From assembly GCA_013373445.1 (NCBI GenBank), contig JABXHV010000024.1, forward strand, positions 1 to 54,507: 54,507 nt of DNA. The letters run 5' to 3'. Shown piece by piece: positions 7,364-16,299 of this stretch. This stretch comes from Paracoccaceae bacterium. GTDB taxonomy: Bacteria; Pseudomonadota; Alphaproteobacteria; Rhizobiales; Stappiaceae. The notes beneath the pieces are model-generated. The model saw only the letters and a program-made list of their open reading frames with translations, ran no database searches and was not told where the DNA came from. The stretch's first letter is position 1. Every line of letters starts with the position of its first letter. The position numbers were made by a program, and so were the translations under genes.

Positions 7364-8116
7364 CTAGTCGTCCTCTGGAGTTGGATTTGACGGCCTTGGC
7401 TTTTGGGTTGCCGCATCCAGGAAGGCTAGAGGATTGGCTTCCATGACGAGTGATTTGGAATTCGACATGAATTGCCTGCGGGCCAGGACGATGAGCACTG
7501 CAAGGGTTGCGATGCCCAGCACAATTGGACCGGCGAACCAACCCAGAAATCCGATGGCGAAGAAGAAGGCGCGTTGACCGCGGTTGAAGTGTCGACCGGC
7601 TATAATGTTCAGTTCAGCGGCCTTCAGGGCAAACGTGCGGGACTGCTCGGGGTCTGCGTATTCGGTTTCGGGGACCGAACCCATGATGATTGAGGTGTAA
7701 TTGAAAAGGCGATAGGCCCAGCTGAACTTGAAAAACGCGTAGGCGAGAATCAGCGTCAGTCCTAAAACCTTGATTTCCCATAGTGTTCGGCTTTGCTCTA
7801 CTGGAAGGTCTAGATCTCCGGCGACCCGCAAGATGGTTTCGGTCGAATCAAGCAACGCCAGAGTGCCACCGATCGCAAGCAGGGCTGTAGAGGCAAAAAA
7901 CGCTGTTCCTTGTTGCAAGCCACCCATGATGTTGCTGTCAAAGATGCGATTGCGCCGTGCACTCATCGACAGCATCCAGGCGCGTCGGTAGTTCTCCATG
8001 TGGCCAGCAAGGGTGCGTTTGTGGAGCGGGCTAACGTCCGCGATAAATGAAAACCCGAACCAAGCGACCAAAAACCAGAGCACGGCTAGATAGTCGTTGT
8101 AGCTTAAAACATGCAT
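7364..8116 (-). CDS. DUF599 family membrane protein
   Basis: 250 residues with about four membrane segments (near 8-25, 68-90, 115-135 and 185-215). It matches DUF599 features: an N-terminal FVAWFGFSF-type helix, a HMENYRRAWMLSMSAR stretch, and the conserved FKFSWAYRLFNYTSIIMG segment. It sits in the inner membrane and its function is unknown. The last 35 residues are polar and probably cytoplasmic. The start ATG 8116 is followed upstream by an AT-rich promoter region of about 240 bases shared with the divergent small peptide gene. It converges on the clpP paralogue through a shared terminator. Confidence 0.82.
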   Translation of the reverse strand: MHVLSYNDYLAVLWFLVAWFGFSFIADVSPLHKRTLAGHMENYRRAWMLSMSARRNRIFDSNIMGGLQQGTAFFASTALLAIGGTLALLDSTETILRVAGDLDLPVEQSRTLWEIKVLGLTLILAYAFFKFSWAYRLFNYTSIIMGSVPETEYADPEQSRTFALKAAELNIIAGRHFNRGQRAFFFAIGFLGWFAGPIVLGIATLAVLIVLARRQFMSNSKSLVMEANPLAFLDAATQKPRPSNPTPEDD

Positions 8117-8361
8117 CTGTCGAGCACCCGTTTCTAAGAAATTGTCTAAAATTAGACCTGCTGGTTGAAGTTTATATCAGGTTTTTTTACAGCGCCACCG
8201 CCAGCTAAGATATTGTAGTGCTTAAATATTTAGTGAAATTGCACAGAGGGCATTTCAGCATTGCATTTTTTGCACTTGCGAAGCGATAACCATTCGTTTA
8301 CTTCCACGCCTCATTGAGGCCGTATTTCGAATTCGGCTCGCAGCAAATTTGAAGGGTTTAT

Positions 8362-8499
8362 ATGGACGAACAGGTACAAAAATCCTGCTGGGGCGCGGCT
8401 GTTTGGACAGTCGTCGCATTGGGAGGTGCTTTGGCTTTGCTGGTATTGTTCAGCGACGTTGATGGGGCACAACAAGCTGTTGTGGCCGCGAATAACTAA
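8362..8499 (+). CDS. 45-residue single-span membrane peptide
   Basis: A short frame from ATG 8362 with GAAGGG upstream at 8351-8356. The product starts MDEQVQKSCWG, has one hydrophobic helix (about 12-31) and a short polar tail ending VVAANN. A consensus-like hairpin terminator begins 30 bases after its stop, so start signal, frame and terminator agree. The family is not recognised. A lone Cys just before the helix could be a modification or disulfide site, but there is no signal peptidase II lipobox. It stands alone between divergent and convergent neighbours. Confidence 0.6.
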   Translation: MDEQVQKSCWGAAVWTVVALGGALALLVLFSDVDGAQQAVVAANN

Positions 8500-8528
8500 G
8501 CAACAATCGTTCGGTTAATCTGAGAAAG

Positions 8529-8556
8529 AAGGCGTGGAACTCCGCGCCTTTTTTTG
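8529..8556 (+). terminator. Terminator of the small membrane peptide gene
   Basis: A 9-bp stem (AAGGCGTGG with CCGCGCCTT, one wobble), loop AACT and a run of seven T. It also lies just past the stop of the convergent gene. Confidence 0.82.
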
Positions 8557-8559
8557 TGC

Positions 8560-9126
8560 CTAGAAGTCCGAGCGCGTATTGTCTGCGCGGCGTCTTGGAC
8601 CAATCCATCTGTGGATTTCCATTTGCCTGACGAAAGTAGTTTCCTTGGAGCGGCTGACCAGAAACCCGCCGTAGAAATCCTCATTGTATTTGAACAAAAC
8701 TATGGTCGCGGGTCCAACGTCAGGCCATTGCAATTGAGTTGCCCAGGTCTCGACGTCCTGCGGTCGGGATACACCGGCAATTTGCATGATGTCCTGCCTG
8801 TGCAGCAAACGGATTGAACCTGGGTCCCAAGAGAACGCCGCGATTCCATCCTCAATTTTTTCCAGTTTGATTTTGGCGCCGGACTTCATTTCAATGCTGA
8901 GCGCCTTGTCCTCTAGATCAAGACTGAACTCCCCGTGAGCCACGTCCAGATCCGGCTGCATTTCAATACGCTTGTCGTCTCTTTCCACGAATCCGCCGCT
9001 GTTGACGATGTCAAACTCACCCAGTCTCTTGATGCCTTTTTCGGCGTTCGGGTCGTGGGCGTTTGCTGATCCGCACAGTGCGATTGCGAAGCAGGTGAGG
9101 GCGATCCGGTAGAAAAGAGCTTTCAT
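8560..9126 (-). CDS. Secreted hypothetical protein
   Basis: 188 residues from ATG 9126, chosen because AAAGGG precedes it and a normal signal peptide follows (about 1-22, ending GSANA). The mature part is acidic and beta-rich in appearance, with no cysteines, consistent with a periplasmic protein. Notable segments are LDVAHGEFSLDLEDK, GSIRLLHRQDIMQIAGV and a C-terminal basic RRRADNTRSDF. No catalytic motif or family was recognised. It is a single gene, convergent with the 45-residue peptide gene. Confidence 0.7.
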   Translation of the reverse strand: MKALFYRIALTCFAIALCGSANAHDPNAEKGIKRLGEFDIVNSGGFVERDDKRIEMQPDLDVAHGEFSLDLEDKALSIEMKSGAKIKLEKIEDGIAAFSWDPGSIRLLHRQDIMQIAGVSRPQDVETWATQLQWPDVGPATIVLFKYNEDFYGGFLVSRSKETTFVRQMEIHRWIGPRRRADNTRSDF

Positions 9127-9391
9127 GCTGACCCTTTGGTTCTGGCTGACGTTTGCCGCTCCGTGGCGGTTCACGACCATTGCTAGGTATTTTAGGTCAG
9201 GAAAGTGAAGAAACTTTCTCTTCCGGTACTGGCATTTCGTTCATGTTGGCGTCAGGTCTGTTTGAGCTGGGTTGGGCCGGTGGTGGTTGGTGAGCCGATA
9301 AGCATGTCTTTAGATGTGCATAATGCGCTCTGGCTTGTCATTGGGCGGCGTGAAGGCTTGATCTTGTGTTCCAGACTGCTACGTCCAAGGA

Positions 9392-9826
9392 ATGGCCCTT
9401 CATCTTGTAAAATTGTGTGTCGGCGCAGATAGCGTCGAAAGTTTGCAAGCCTGGATCGACTTCAGGATCGATGAACAGCGTACGGCCGGTCTGTCGACAA
9501 ACCAGATCCACACCACTCGTATGACGCCGACGCGCAAGGATGAACTTCTGGATGGCGGTTCACTTTACTGGGTGATCAAGGGCAAAATTCAGGTGCGCCA
9601 GCATCTGATCGATATCAGACCGTTCACGGATGAAGCCGGTGTCAAACGCTGTGATCTGGTGCTTGAGCCACGGTTGATTTTGACGAAATATCAGCCAAAG
9701 AGACCGTTCCAGGGATGGCGCTATCTCAAGGCCTCTGATGCGCCTGCTGACCTGCATGGTGGTCCGGAGGGGGCCAGTTTGCCTGATGGTATGCGCATTG
9801 AACTTGCTGAACTCTGCCTCATCTAG
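9392..9826 (+). CDS. DUF1489 family protein
   Basis: 144 residues matching DUF1489, a short alphaproteobacterial family of unknown function. Conserved pieces are the opening MALHLVKLCVGADSVESL, the central HTTRMTPTRKDELLDGGSLY, WVIKGKIQVRQ and FQGWRYLKASDAP. No membrane segment or signal peptide is present, so it is cytoplasmic. Length and start agree with the family. The next gene, a membrane J-domain protein, follows after about 155 bases; co-expression is possible but no link is shown. Confidence 0.88.
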   Translation: MALHLVKLCVGADSVESLQAWIDFRIDEQRTAGLSTNQIHTTRMTPTRKDELLDGGSLYWVIKGKIQVRQHLIDIRPFTDEAGVKRCDLVLEPRLILTKYQPKRPFQGWRYLKASDAPADLHGGPEGASLPDGMRIELAELCLI

Positions 9827-9982
9827 CCTGAGCCACTGACTCCTAAACGGGTCTTTTCCCAACTTCACCGTTGCAATGCTGTGTTTCATTGCGGTCTGAT
9901 CTCAAGCTTGCCTTGTAGTTTGAGCTTGGAACGCCCATTTTCAACGTCAACATGCTTGGATGATGGACGTGGGGAGTAACGG

Positions 9983-10696
9983 GTGGCTTATCTGATATTT
10001 GGGGCCTTTGCGCTGGTCTTGTGCTTGCTGATCGCGCGTGGTTTCGCCTATGCAGACACGGCGTCATTGGCGAGGCTGCTCAAGCGCTTGTTTGCAGGAT
10101 TGTGCCTGCTCGTTGCAGCCGGTTTGGCATTCAGCGGGCGCATGGTCTTTGCGTCTGGCGTGTTCGGGTTGGCACTGACGGCGTTTGCCTCCAGTTTTAG
10201 AACCTCAAGCCAGGCAGATCGAGGGCGGACGGCACAAGAAACATTTGCGAACGGGGACCGTCAGGAAAGCCGGTTCGTGATTTTGGAGCGGGACCCGGAG
10301 AGCGAAAAAATAAAAGGAACCGTGCAGGACGGTTCCTTTAAAGGGCGCGATCTGGATGACTTGTCAGATGTCGATCTCAAGCAGCTCTGGAAAGAGACTG
10401 GAAGTGATCTTCAAAGTCGGATTTTAGTCGAAACTTACCTCGACAGCAGGCTTGCCCGCTGGCGTGAAGACTTCCAGACGGATCGAACACAGAGGCATCG
10501 ACGCACGGCGGGCTCGAGCTCCATGACATATCAGGAGGCCTACGAGATCCTGGGGCTTTCGACTGATGCCAGCGACGCGGAAATCAGAGCTGCGCACCGA
10601 CGCTTGATTATGGGAGTTCATCCCGACCGTGGCGGCAGCTCGTTCCTGGCTGCGAAACTCAACGAGGCTAAAGACTTGCTTCTCAGAGGACATTGA
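9983..10696 (+). CDS. Membrane-anchored J-domain protein (DnaJ/TIM14-like)
   Basis: 237 residues from GTG 9983 (GGGGAG upstream). Two N-terminal hydrophobic stretches (about 1-20 and 33-70) are followed by a charged region and a C-terminal J-domain: [17 protein letters not shown], then [16 protein letters not shown] with the invariant HPD. The J-domain stimulates DnaK ATPase. Membrane anchor plus terminal J-domain is the layout of TIM14/PAM18-like and DjlA-like proteins. This suggests recruitment of DnaK to the inner membrane; the client is unknown. The gene converges on the D,D-carboxypeptidase gene. Confidence 0.87.
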   Translation: MAYLIFGAFALVLCLLIARGFAYADTASLARLLKRLFAGLCLLVAAGLAFSGRMVFASGVFGLALTAFASSFRTSSQADRGRTAQETFANGDRQESRFVILERDPESEKIKGTVQDGSFKGRDLDDLSDVDLKQLWKETGSDLQSRILVETYLDSRLARWREDFQTDRTQRHRRTAGSSSMTYQEAYEILGLSTDASDAEIRAAHRRLIMGVHPDRGGSSFLAAKLNEAKDLLLRGH

Positions 10697-10711
10697 CCGA
10701 TCCAATACGCG

Positions 10712-12259
10712 TTACTGGTAGATGGCATAGCAGGCGAACTTCGCTTGCTTGAGCGTTTTACAGGCGTCCAGGGCAGCGGTTTTCGTATTGAAACCGATGA
10801 ACCGGGCGCGATAGAGGGTTTTGCCGTTGGCGTCGACGGGCTCTGTGTAGGGCACGCCGCCACCGAGCTTTTTGCCAGCCTTTGACCGTGCAGTCTTGAG
10901 CATTTCCACAGCGCCGGTCTCAGTCTCAGCTGCTGCGATCTGCACCTGCCAGCCCGGCTCTGGAAGAGCGGCAGGGGTGGGTGCTGTGTCGGCTTTCGGC
11001 AACGCTGCCGATGCAACTTTCACTTCAGCCTGAGGAGCTGGGGCAGGTGATGCGGATGGTGCTAGTGCCAACGTTGCGCTTGCTGGACGAATGGTCTGCG
11101 TTTCCACCATCTTGATCACGGGCTTGTTCGGCGCTTGCTCTGCAGAGCGTCTTGGCGTTGCCTGCGGGATTGGTGCCAGACCGTTGGCTTCAAACGTCAA
11201 TGCAACGCGACTGGCAACCGCGGTTGGTGGAACCGGGATAGCGCCCGTCAGCAGCTGTGTTGGATCAGATCTTTTCTCAGCAGGTTCTGCGAGGGCGAGA
11301 ACAGGGCTGGTGTTGACCTTTGGTGAGCTCGACGCAGGCTTTTGGTTCGGCAACGGGGTATTCGTCAACGCTGCTGCGACAAAGGCAGGTGTTCTGCTGT
11401 TCGAGACCAGAACCGTGGAGGTTTTTTTGCCCCGGCTCGCTTTTGGCAAATAGGCTTTGATGAGCTTGATCATCTGCGCATCACGGGATCGTCCAGTCCG
11501 TCCACCCATGACGACGGCGACGATATGCCGGCCATCACGCTTAACGGAGGAGACCAGATTGAAACCAGATGCTCTGGTGTAGCCTGTCTTGATGCCGTCA
11601 ACACCCTTGATGCGACCGAGCAACTTGTTGTGGTTGCCGTAACGACGTCCCCTGTAGGTGAAGGAGCGTGTCTCGAAATATTTGTATTGCTTGGGAAAGC
11701 GTTCCTGAATGGCGCGGCCGAGCAGGGACATGTCGCGTGCCGTCGTGCGCTGAGCGGAGTTCGGGAGCCCGTGTGGATTTCTAAACGTCGTACGGGTCAT
11801 GCCGATTTGACGTGCTTCGGCAGTCATGCGGCGCGCGAAGGCTTTCTCAGATCCGCTGATATGTTCAGCAATCACTGTCGATGCGTCGTTTGCCGACTTG
11901 GTTACGAGACCCAGGATGGCGTCTTTCACCTTAAGAGTGGATCCAGGCTTCAGGCCAAGTTTGGTTGGAGGTCTGGCCGCAGCGTATTTGGAGACTTTCA
12001 TCTTAGTATTAAGAGAAAGGCGGCCTGCCTCCATCTCTTCAAACACCACATAGAGTGTCATGATCTTGGTAAGAGATGCAGGATAGCGCGGCGCGTCGGC
12101 AGAAGACGTATAAAGTGTCTTGCCGGTTTTGGCATCGACGACGATGCCTGCATATTTTGAATTGGCGGACGCTTGATGCGGTAACATCAAAATAGCTCCT
12201 GCAACCGCAAGAGCTTTGCACCAATAACCTAAACGTTTCGTACTGCCAGATAGACGCAT
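10712..12259 (-). CDS. D-alanyl-D-alanine carboxypeptidase with C-terminal SPOR domain
   Basis: 515 residues from ATG 12259, where a signal peptide begins (about 1-32, ending QASAN). The penicillin-binding S11 peptidase domain carries SLTK (SxxK, catalytic Ser), SAND (SxN) and KTGYT (KTG). It trims the terminal D-Ala from pentapeptides in the periplasm. A Pro/Ala-rich linker (about 270-430) leads to a SPOR domain (about 440-515, WQVQIAAAETETGA...). SPOR domains bind denuded glycan at division sites, which suggests septal recruitment. The membrane-anchoring amphipathic helix of PBP5/6-type enzymes is absent. A GTG at 12322 is an alternative start. Confidence 0.92.
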   Translation of the reverse strand: MRLSGSTKRLGYWCKALAVAGAILMLPHQASANSKYAGIVVDAKTGKTLYTSSADAPRYPASLTKIMTLYVVFEEMEAGRLSLNTKMKVSKYAAARPPTKLGLKPGSTLKVKDAILGLVTKSANDASTVIAEHISGSEKAFARRMTAEARQIGMTRTTFRNPHGLPNSAQRTTARDMSLLGRAIQERFPKQYKYFETRSFTYRGRRYGNHNKLLGRIKGVDGIKTGYTRASGFNLVSSVKRDGRHIVAVVMGGRTGRSRDAQMIKLIKAYLPKASRGKKTSTVLVSNSRTPAFVAAALTNTPLPNQKPASSSPKVNTSPVLALAEPAEKRSDPTQLLTGAIPVPPTAVASRVALTFEANGLAPIPQATPRRSAEQAPNKPVIKMVETQTIRPASATLALAPSASPAPAPQAEVKVASAALPKADTAPTPAALPEPGWQVQIAAAETETGAVEMLKTARSKAGKKLGGGVPYTEPVDANGKTLYRARFIGFNTKTAALDACKTLKQAKFACYAIYQ

Positions 12260-12399
12260 ACTCGACACACTAACCAATCCCAAATTGGGGCATTTCCATT
12301 CCTGTGTGTTCAGACCTTCCACGTTTGCAACGCACCGCGAAAAAGGCTGAACACTCTTGATTACGAGGGAGAGGATGCGGGATCGTGGTTACGTTTCCG

Positions 12400-12690
12400 T
12401 AAATAACCGTAGATGTTTTTCTGAAAATTTTCGTCATTATGTTAGTATTAATAAATAGTAAACGTGTATATATTTATCGTTATTTGATCTATTTAAGTAT
12501 AGTATATGTCTAGAATATTTTTTGCTATATTTGTATCTGTATATTATGGTTTATAAATTGTTAATTGGTTTGATGCTGCTTTTTATTTTGATGTATTAAA
12601 TTTTTATATTTGCGAACCAACTTAACGCTTCTTAAGTCTAGGGTGCGTCAATTCGCCTATCGGTTGCAATGCTGTTTTGTTTCAATGTCG
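12400..12690. other. AT-rich intergenic region upstream of the phasin gene
   Basis: About 290 bases rich in TA steps and A/T runs, unlike the surrounding DNA. No frame of useful length and no clear hairpin was seen. It probably holds upstream promoter or nucleoid-protein binding sequences for the phasin promoter at its right end. Confidence 0.4.
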
Positions 12691-12718
12691 TTGACAAAAA
12701 TTGTGCAGTGCATATAAT
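12691..12718 (+). promoter_or_regulatory. Near-consensus sigma-70-type promoter of the phasin gene
   Basis: TTGACA at 12691-12696 and TATAAT at 12713-12718 are both exact consensus hexamers, with a 16-base spacer. They lie about 88 bases ahead of the phasin start codon, leaving a short leader. It implies high constitutive expression. Confidence 0.75.
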
Positions 12719-12805
12719 TCTTACGTTAGGGTGTTTTGGCGCTGTGTCCATGAAGGTCGGCTATTCAAAACGGACCCTTTTCCGCTGAATTGAGGGTGCT
12801 GATTG

Positions 12806-13138
12806 ATGCTAAGTAACTTTGACGAAATGCAAAAACTAAGCAAAGACAACATGGAGCTGGCGATGGAGAGCTTGGGAACCGTTTCCAAGGGGTTCCAGTC
12901 GATTGCGACCGAAATCGCCAACTATCAAAAGAAGAGCTTTGAAGAGGGATCTTCTGCGATAGAGAAGATCGTGGGTTCCAATTCGCCGGAAAAGGCGATG
13001 GAAGCGCAAGGTGAGTATCTGAAATCCGCCTATGAAGGATTTATGGGTGAAGCGACCAAGATCTCCGAGATGTACTCGGAGCTGTCAAAGGAAGCTTACA
13101 AGCCTTACGAAAGCCTGTTCGCGAAAGCTGCTAAGTAA
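12806..13138 (+). CDS. Phasin family protein
   Basis: 110 residues from ATG 12806 (GAGG upstream). It is all-helical with the phasin pattern: MQKLSKDNMELAMESL near the start, GFQSIATEIANYQKKSFEEG in the centre, and AKISEMYSELSKEAYKP-type sequence at the end. Phasins coat polyhydroxyalkanoate granules and affect their size and number; related members occur without PHA synthase nearby. Heptad-like hydrophobics suggest coiled-coil oligomers. It is expressed alone from a strong promoter and ends at a terminator, fitting an abundant structural protein. Confidence 0.88.
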   Translation: MLSNFDEMQKLSKDNMELAMESLGTVSKGFQSIATEIANYQKKSFEEGSSAIEKIVGSNSPEKAMEAQGEYLKSAYEGFMGEATKISEMYSELSKEAYKPYESLFAKAAK

Positions 13139-13184
13139 TTTCATTTGGCTTTGAGGCGGGCTTGTTCTAACGCCTGCTGGTTAG

Positions 13185-13219
13185 GCTCGGATCCCTTGGG
13201 GTCCGGGCTTTAATTTTTT
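13185..13219 (+). terminator. Terminator of the phasin gene
   Basis: A 10-bp stem with two G-T wobbles (13185-13194 with 13199-13208) is followed by TTTAATTTTTT. Confidence 0.78.
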
Positions 13220-13458
13220 GTTTTACCATGCTGCTTTTTCAGCTCCGGCTCTAGCCTTTACATTCCATCGTGCTAACCTACATAGTTAACATGCCTGATA
13301 CATTTGGTGCTGTGTGGCAGCACCGATTGGCAATGGCTTTCTGGTGTCGATCGATCACTTGGAAAGACCTCTTTAGCACTCGTGGTGCTATTCTTTTTAA
13401 AGGCCAAGACCTCAGATGTCTTCCGGCCACCGGTTTTGCAGAAAGAGCCAGAGGAATA

Positions 13459-13797
13459 ATGGACTTATATATGGCCAAAGGTGCCGACATCGAAGATGGA
13501 GATGCTGGAACGGTCATCGTCACGAAGACGAAAACGGTCACAAAGCGACCAAGCCTCTATCGTGTTTTGTTGTTGAACGATGATTATACACCGATGGAGT
13601 TCGTGATTCATGTAGTTGAAAGCTTCTTCCAGAAAAGTAGGGAGGAGGCGACACGTGTTATGCTGCATGTTCATCATCACGGGGTCGGAGAATGTGGAAT
13701 TTATACGTATGAGGTCGCTGAGACCAAGGTGACGCAAGTCATGGATTTCGCCCGTAAGCACCAACATCCGTTGCAGTGCGTTATGGAGAAAAAGTGA
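13459..13797 (+). CDS. clpS: ATP-dependent Clp protease adaptor ClpS
   Basis: 112 residues from ATG 13459 with GAGGA upstream; ATG 13471 is an alternative. The core [20 protein letters not shown] includes the N-degron pocket residues (NDD, and the Met that gates the pocket). The downstream [17 protein letters not shown] is also characteristic. The disordered N-terminus (about 1-30) engages ClpA. ClpS delivers N-end-rule substrates to ClpAP. clpA starts 12 bases after its stop, the standard operon. The open frame extends back to 13270, but that part has no family similarity and the ribosome site favours 13459. Confidence 0.95.
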   Translation: MDLYMAKGADIEDGDAGTVIVTKTKTVTKRPSLYRVLLLNDDYTPMEFVIHVVESFFQKSREEATRVMLHVHHHGVGECGIYTYEVAETKVTQVMDFARKHQHPLQCVMEKK

Positions 13798-13809
13798 AGG
13801 ATAGATCAG

Positions 13810-16251
13810 GTGCCGTCATTTTCCCGCAGTCTTGAAAAAGCCCTTCATCAGGCGCTGTCTTTCGCTAACGAACGCCAGCAAGAATATGCAACCCTTGAGC
13901 ATTTGTTGCTCGCGTTGCTTGATGATCAGGATGCCGCCGCGGTCATGCGTGCGTGCAACGTAGAATTGGATGTCGTCCGCTCCAATCTCCTAGAATATAT
14001 TGATTCCGAATTGGAAAACCTGATCACCGATGGTGACGAGGATTCCAAGCCGACAGCCGGCTTCCAACGCGTTATCCAGCGTGCGGTTATTCATGTGCAG
14101 TCTTCCGGCCGGGAAGAAGTGTCAGGCGCCAATGTGCTTGTCGCGATCTTTGCCGAGCGTGAGAGCCATGCAGCCTATTTCCTGCAAGAGCAGGATATGA
14201 CGCGCTATGATGCGGTGAATTATATTTCACACGGCATTGCGAAGCGTCCCGGTCTTTCCGAAACCCGGTCTGTAGATGGGGTTGATGAGGAAGAAGCGCT
14301 TCAGGGTGCTGAGACTGAGGATGCGAAGCCGAAGGCAAAGAACGAGGCTTTGCAGGCCTATTGCGTCAACTTGAATGAGAAGGCTGGCACCGGGAAAATT
14401 GACCCGTTGATCGGTCGTTCCGAGGAAATTGCGCGTACCATCCAGATCCTGTGTCGTCGTTCCAAGAACAATCCTTTGTTCGTCGGTGATCCGGGCGTAG
14501 GCAAAACGGCAATTGCCGAAGGCCTTGCGCTGCGGATTGTGAAGGGCGACGTTCCTGAAGTTCTCAAGGATGCGACTATCTTCTCGCTGGATATGGGCTC
14601 ACTGCTTGCCGGGACGCGTTATCGCGGCGATTTCGAAGAGCGGTTGAAGCAAGTCGTCAAGGAAATCGAGGAATTTCCGGGTGCGGTGATGTTCATCGAT
14701 GAGATTCACACGGTGATTGGCGCCGGTGCGACGTCAGGTGGCGCTATGGATGCGTCGAACCTGTTGAAGCCGGCTCTGGCCTCCGGTGCGATCCGTTGCA
14801 TGGGCTCCACGACCTATAAGGAATATCGTCAGTTCTTCGAAAAGGATCGTGCGCTCGTGCGCCGCTTCCAGAAGATTGATGTCAATGAGCCTTCCATTCC
14901 GGATGCCATCGATATCCTGAAGGGTCTGAAACCCTATTTCGAGGACTTCCACAAGGTTCGCTATACGCATGATGCGATCCGGACAGCGGTTGAGCTGTCG
15001 GCGAAATACATGTCGGATCGGAAGTTGCCGGACAAGGCGATTGATGTGCTCGATGAAACTGGTGCGTCCCAGATGCTGGTGCCCGAATCCCGTCGCCGCA
15101 AAACCATCGGTGTAAAGGAAATCGAAGGCACTATTGCCACAATGGCTCGGATCCCGCCCAAGACTGTTTCCAAGGACGATGCTGAGGTTCTGTCGACGCT
15201 GGCAGTTGATCTCAAACGTGTTGTCTACGGACAGGATGATGCGATTGAAACCCTGTCGTCTGCGATCAAACTGGCACGGGCTGGACTACGAGAGCCCGAA
15301 AAGCCGATAGGCAGCTATCTGTTCTCTGGTCCAACCGGAGTCGGCAAAACTGAAGTGGCTCGCCAACTGGCGTCGTCACTTGGCGTCGAAATGCTGCGGT
15401 TCGACATGTCGGAATACATGGAACGCCACACGATCTCGCGTTTGATCGGGGCACCTCCAGGCTATGTCGGATTTGATCAGGGGGGCTTGCTTACGGATGG
15501 TGTCGACCAGCATCCACATTGCGTTCTCTTGCTCGATGAAATCGAAAAGGCTCATCCGGATCTATTCAATATCCTTTTGCAGGTGATGGACCACGGTAAG
15601 TTGACCGACCACAATGGCAAGCAGGTCGATTTCCGCAATGTGATCCTGATCATGACCACCAATGCCGGTGCGTCTGACCTTGCACGTGAACCGATTGGTT
15701 TCAATCGGACCAAACGGGAAGGGGAGGACACTGAAGCGATCAACAAGTTGTTCACTCCGGAATTCCGCAACCGTATGGATGCCATCATTCCGTTCGGCAA
15801 TCTGCCGAAGGAAGTTGTCTACAAGGTCGTTGAGAAGTTCGTAATGCAGCTGGAGGTTCAGCTGGCGGACCGTGGTGTGACCTTTGAGTTGACGCCTGAA
15901 GCAACCGAATGGCTCGCTGATAAGGGCTACGATAGTCAAATGGGCGCGCGGCCACTCGGTCGTGTGATCCAGGAGCACATCAAACGGCCACTGGCGGATG
16001 AAGTGTTGTTTGGCAAGCTCAAGAAGGGTGGCATGGTCAAAGTCTCGGTTTCCGAGGACAACGCAGGTCTGTTGCTCGAGAGCATCGAGGACAAGCCGAT
16101 TGCACCGCCTGCCAAGAAGGCCAAAGCAGCGGCCAAGCCAAAACGGAAGCGCAAGGCGCCTGCTGCCAAAAGCAAGACCACGGCCAAATCTACTGCGAAA
16201 GGGCGTGGGTCTTCCAAGGGCTCGGTTCCGAAAGTGCCCGCAGGTGATTGA
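13810..16251 (+). CDS. clpA: ATP-dependent Clp protease ATP-binding subunit ClpA
   Basis: 813 residues from GTG 13810. It contains the N-terminal repeat domain (about 1-145, ClpS-binding) and two AAA+ modules with Walker A motifs GDPGVGKT (about 227) and GPTGVGKT (about 507) and Walker B MFIDEIH and LLLDEIE. The hexamer unfolds substrates and threads them into ClpP. It sits 12 bases after clpS. The last ~50 residues form an unusual Lys/Ala/Pro-rich tail (KAKAAAKPKRKRK type), not present in E. coli ClpA. It resembles the tails on TopA and on OhrR in this window. A perfect terminator follows. Confidence 0.96.
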   Translation: MPSFSRSLEKALHQALSFANERQQEYATLEHLLLALLDDQDAAAVMRACNVELDVVRSNLLEYIDSELENLITDGDEDSKPTAGFQRVIQRAVIHVQSSGREEVSGANVLVAIFAERESHAAYFLQEQDMTRYDAVNYISHGIAKRPGLSETRSVDGVDEEEALQGAETEDAKPKAKNEALQAYCVNLNEKAGTGKIDPLIGRSEEIARTIQILCRRSKNNPLFVGDPGVGKTAIAEGLALRIVKGDVPEVLKDATIFSLDMGSLLAGTRYRGDFEERLKQVVKEIEEFPGAVMFIDEIHTVIGAGATSGGAMDASNLLKPALASGAIRCMGSTTYKEYRQFFEKDRALVRRFQKIDVNEPSIPDAIDILKGLKPYFEDFHKVRYTHDAIRTAVELSAKYMSDRKLPDKAIDVLDETGASQMLVPESRRRKTIGVKEIEGTIATMARIPPKTVSKDDAEVLSTLAVDLKRVVYGQDDAIETLSSAIKLARAGLREPEKPIGSYLFSGPTGVGKTEVARQLASSLGVEMLRFDMSEYMERHTISRLIGAPPGYVGFDQGGLLTDGVDQHPHCVLLLDEIEKAHPDLFNILLQVMDHGKLTDHNGKQVDFRNVILIMTTNAGASDLAREPIGFNRTKREGEDTEAINKLFTPEFRNRMDAIIPFGNLPKEVVYKVVEKFVMQLEVQLADRGVTFELTPEATEWLADKGYDSQMGARPLGRVIQEHIKRPLADEVLFGKLKKGGMVKVSVSEDNAGLLLESIEDKPIAPPAKKAKAAAKPKRKRKAPAAKSKTTAKSTAKGRGSSKGSVPKVPAGD

Positions 16252-16270
16252 TTGAATCAAGATAACGAAG

Positions 16271-16299
16271 AAAAGAGCGCCGGTTGGCGCTCTTTTTTT
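16271..16299 (+). terminator. Terminator of clpS-clpA
   Basis: A perfect 11-bp stem AAAAGAGCGCC (16271-16281), loop GGTT, its complement (16286-16296) and a T run. Confidence 0.92.

Noticed and set aside
9205-9432. A 75-codon plus-strand frame ahead of the DUF1489 gene
   Set aside because: It overlaps the DUF1489 start, has no family similarity and no ribosome site.
11342-12160. A long plus-strand frame opposite the carboxypeptidase
   Set aside because: It mirrors the codon structure of the real gene on the other strand and has shadow-type amino-acid content.
13270-13458. An N-terminally longer ClpS starting at 13270
   Set aside because: The extra 63 codons have no ClpS similarity and a GAGGA ribosome site points to ATG 13459.
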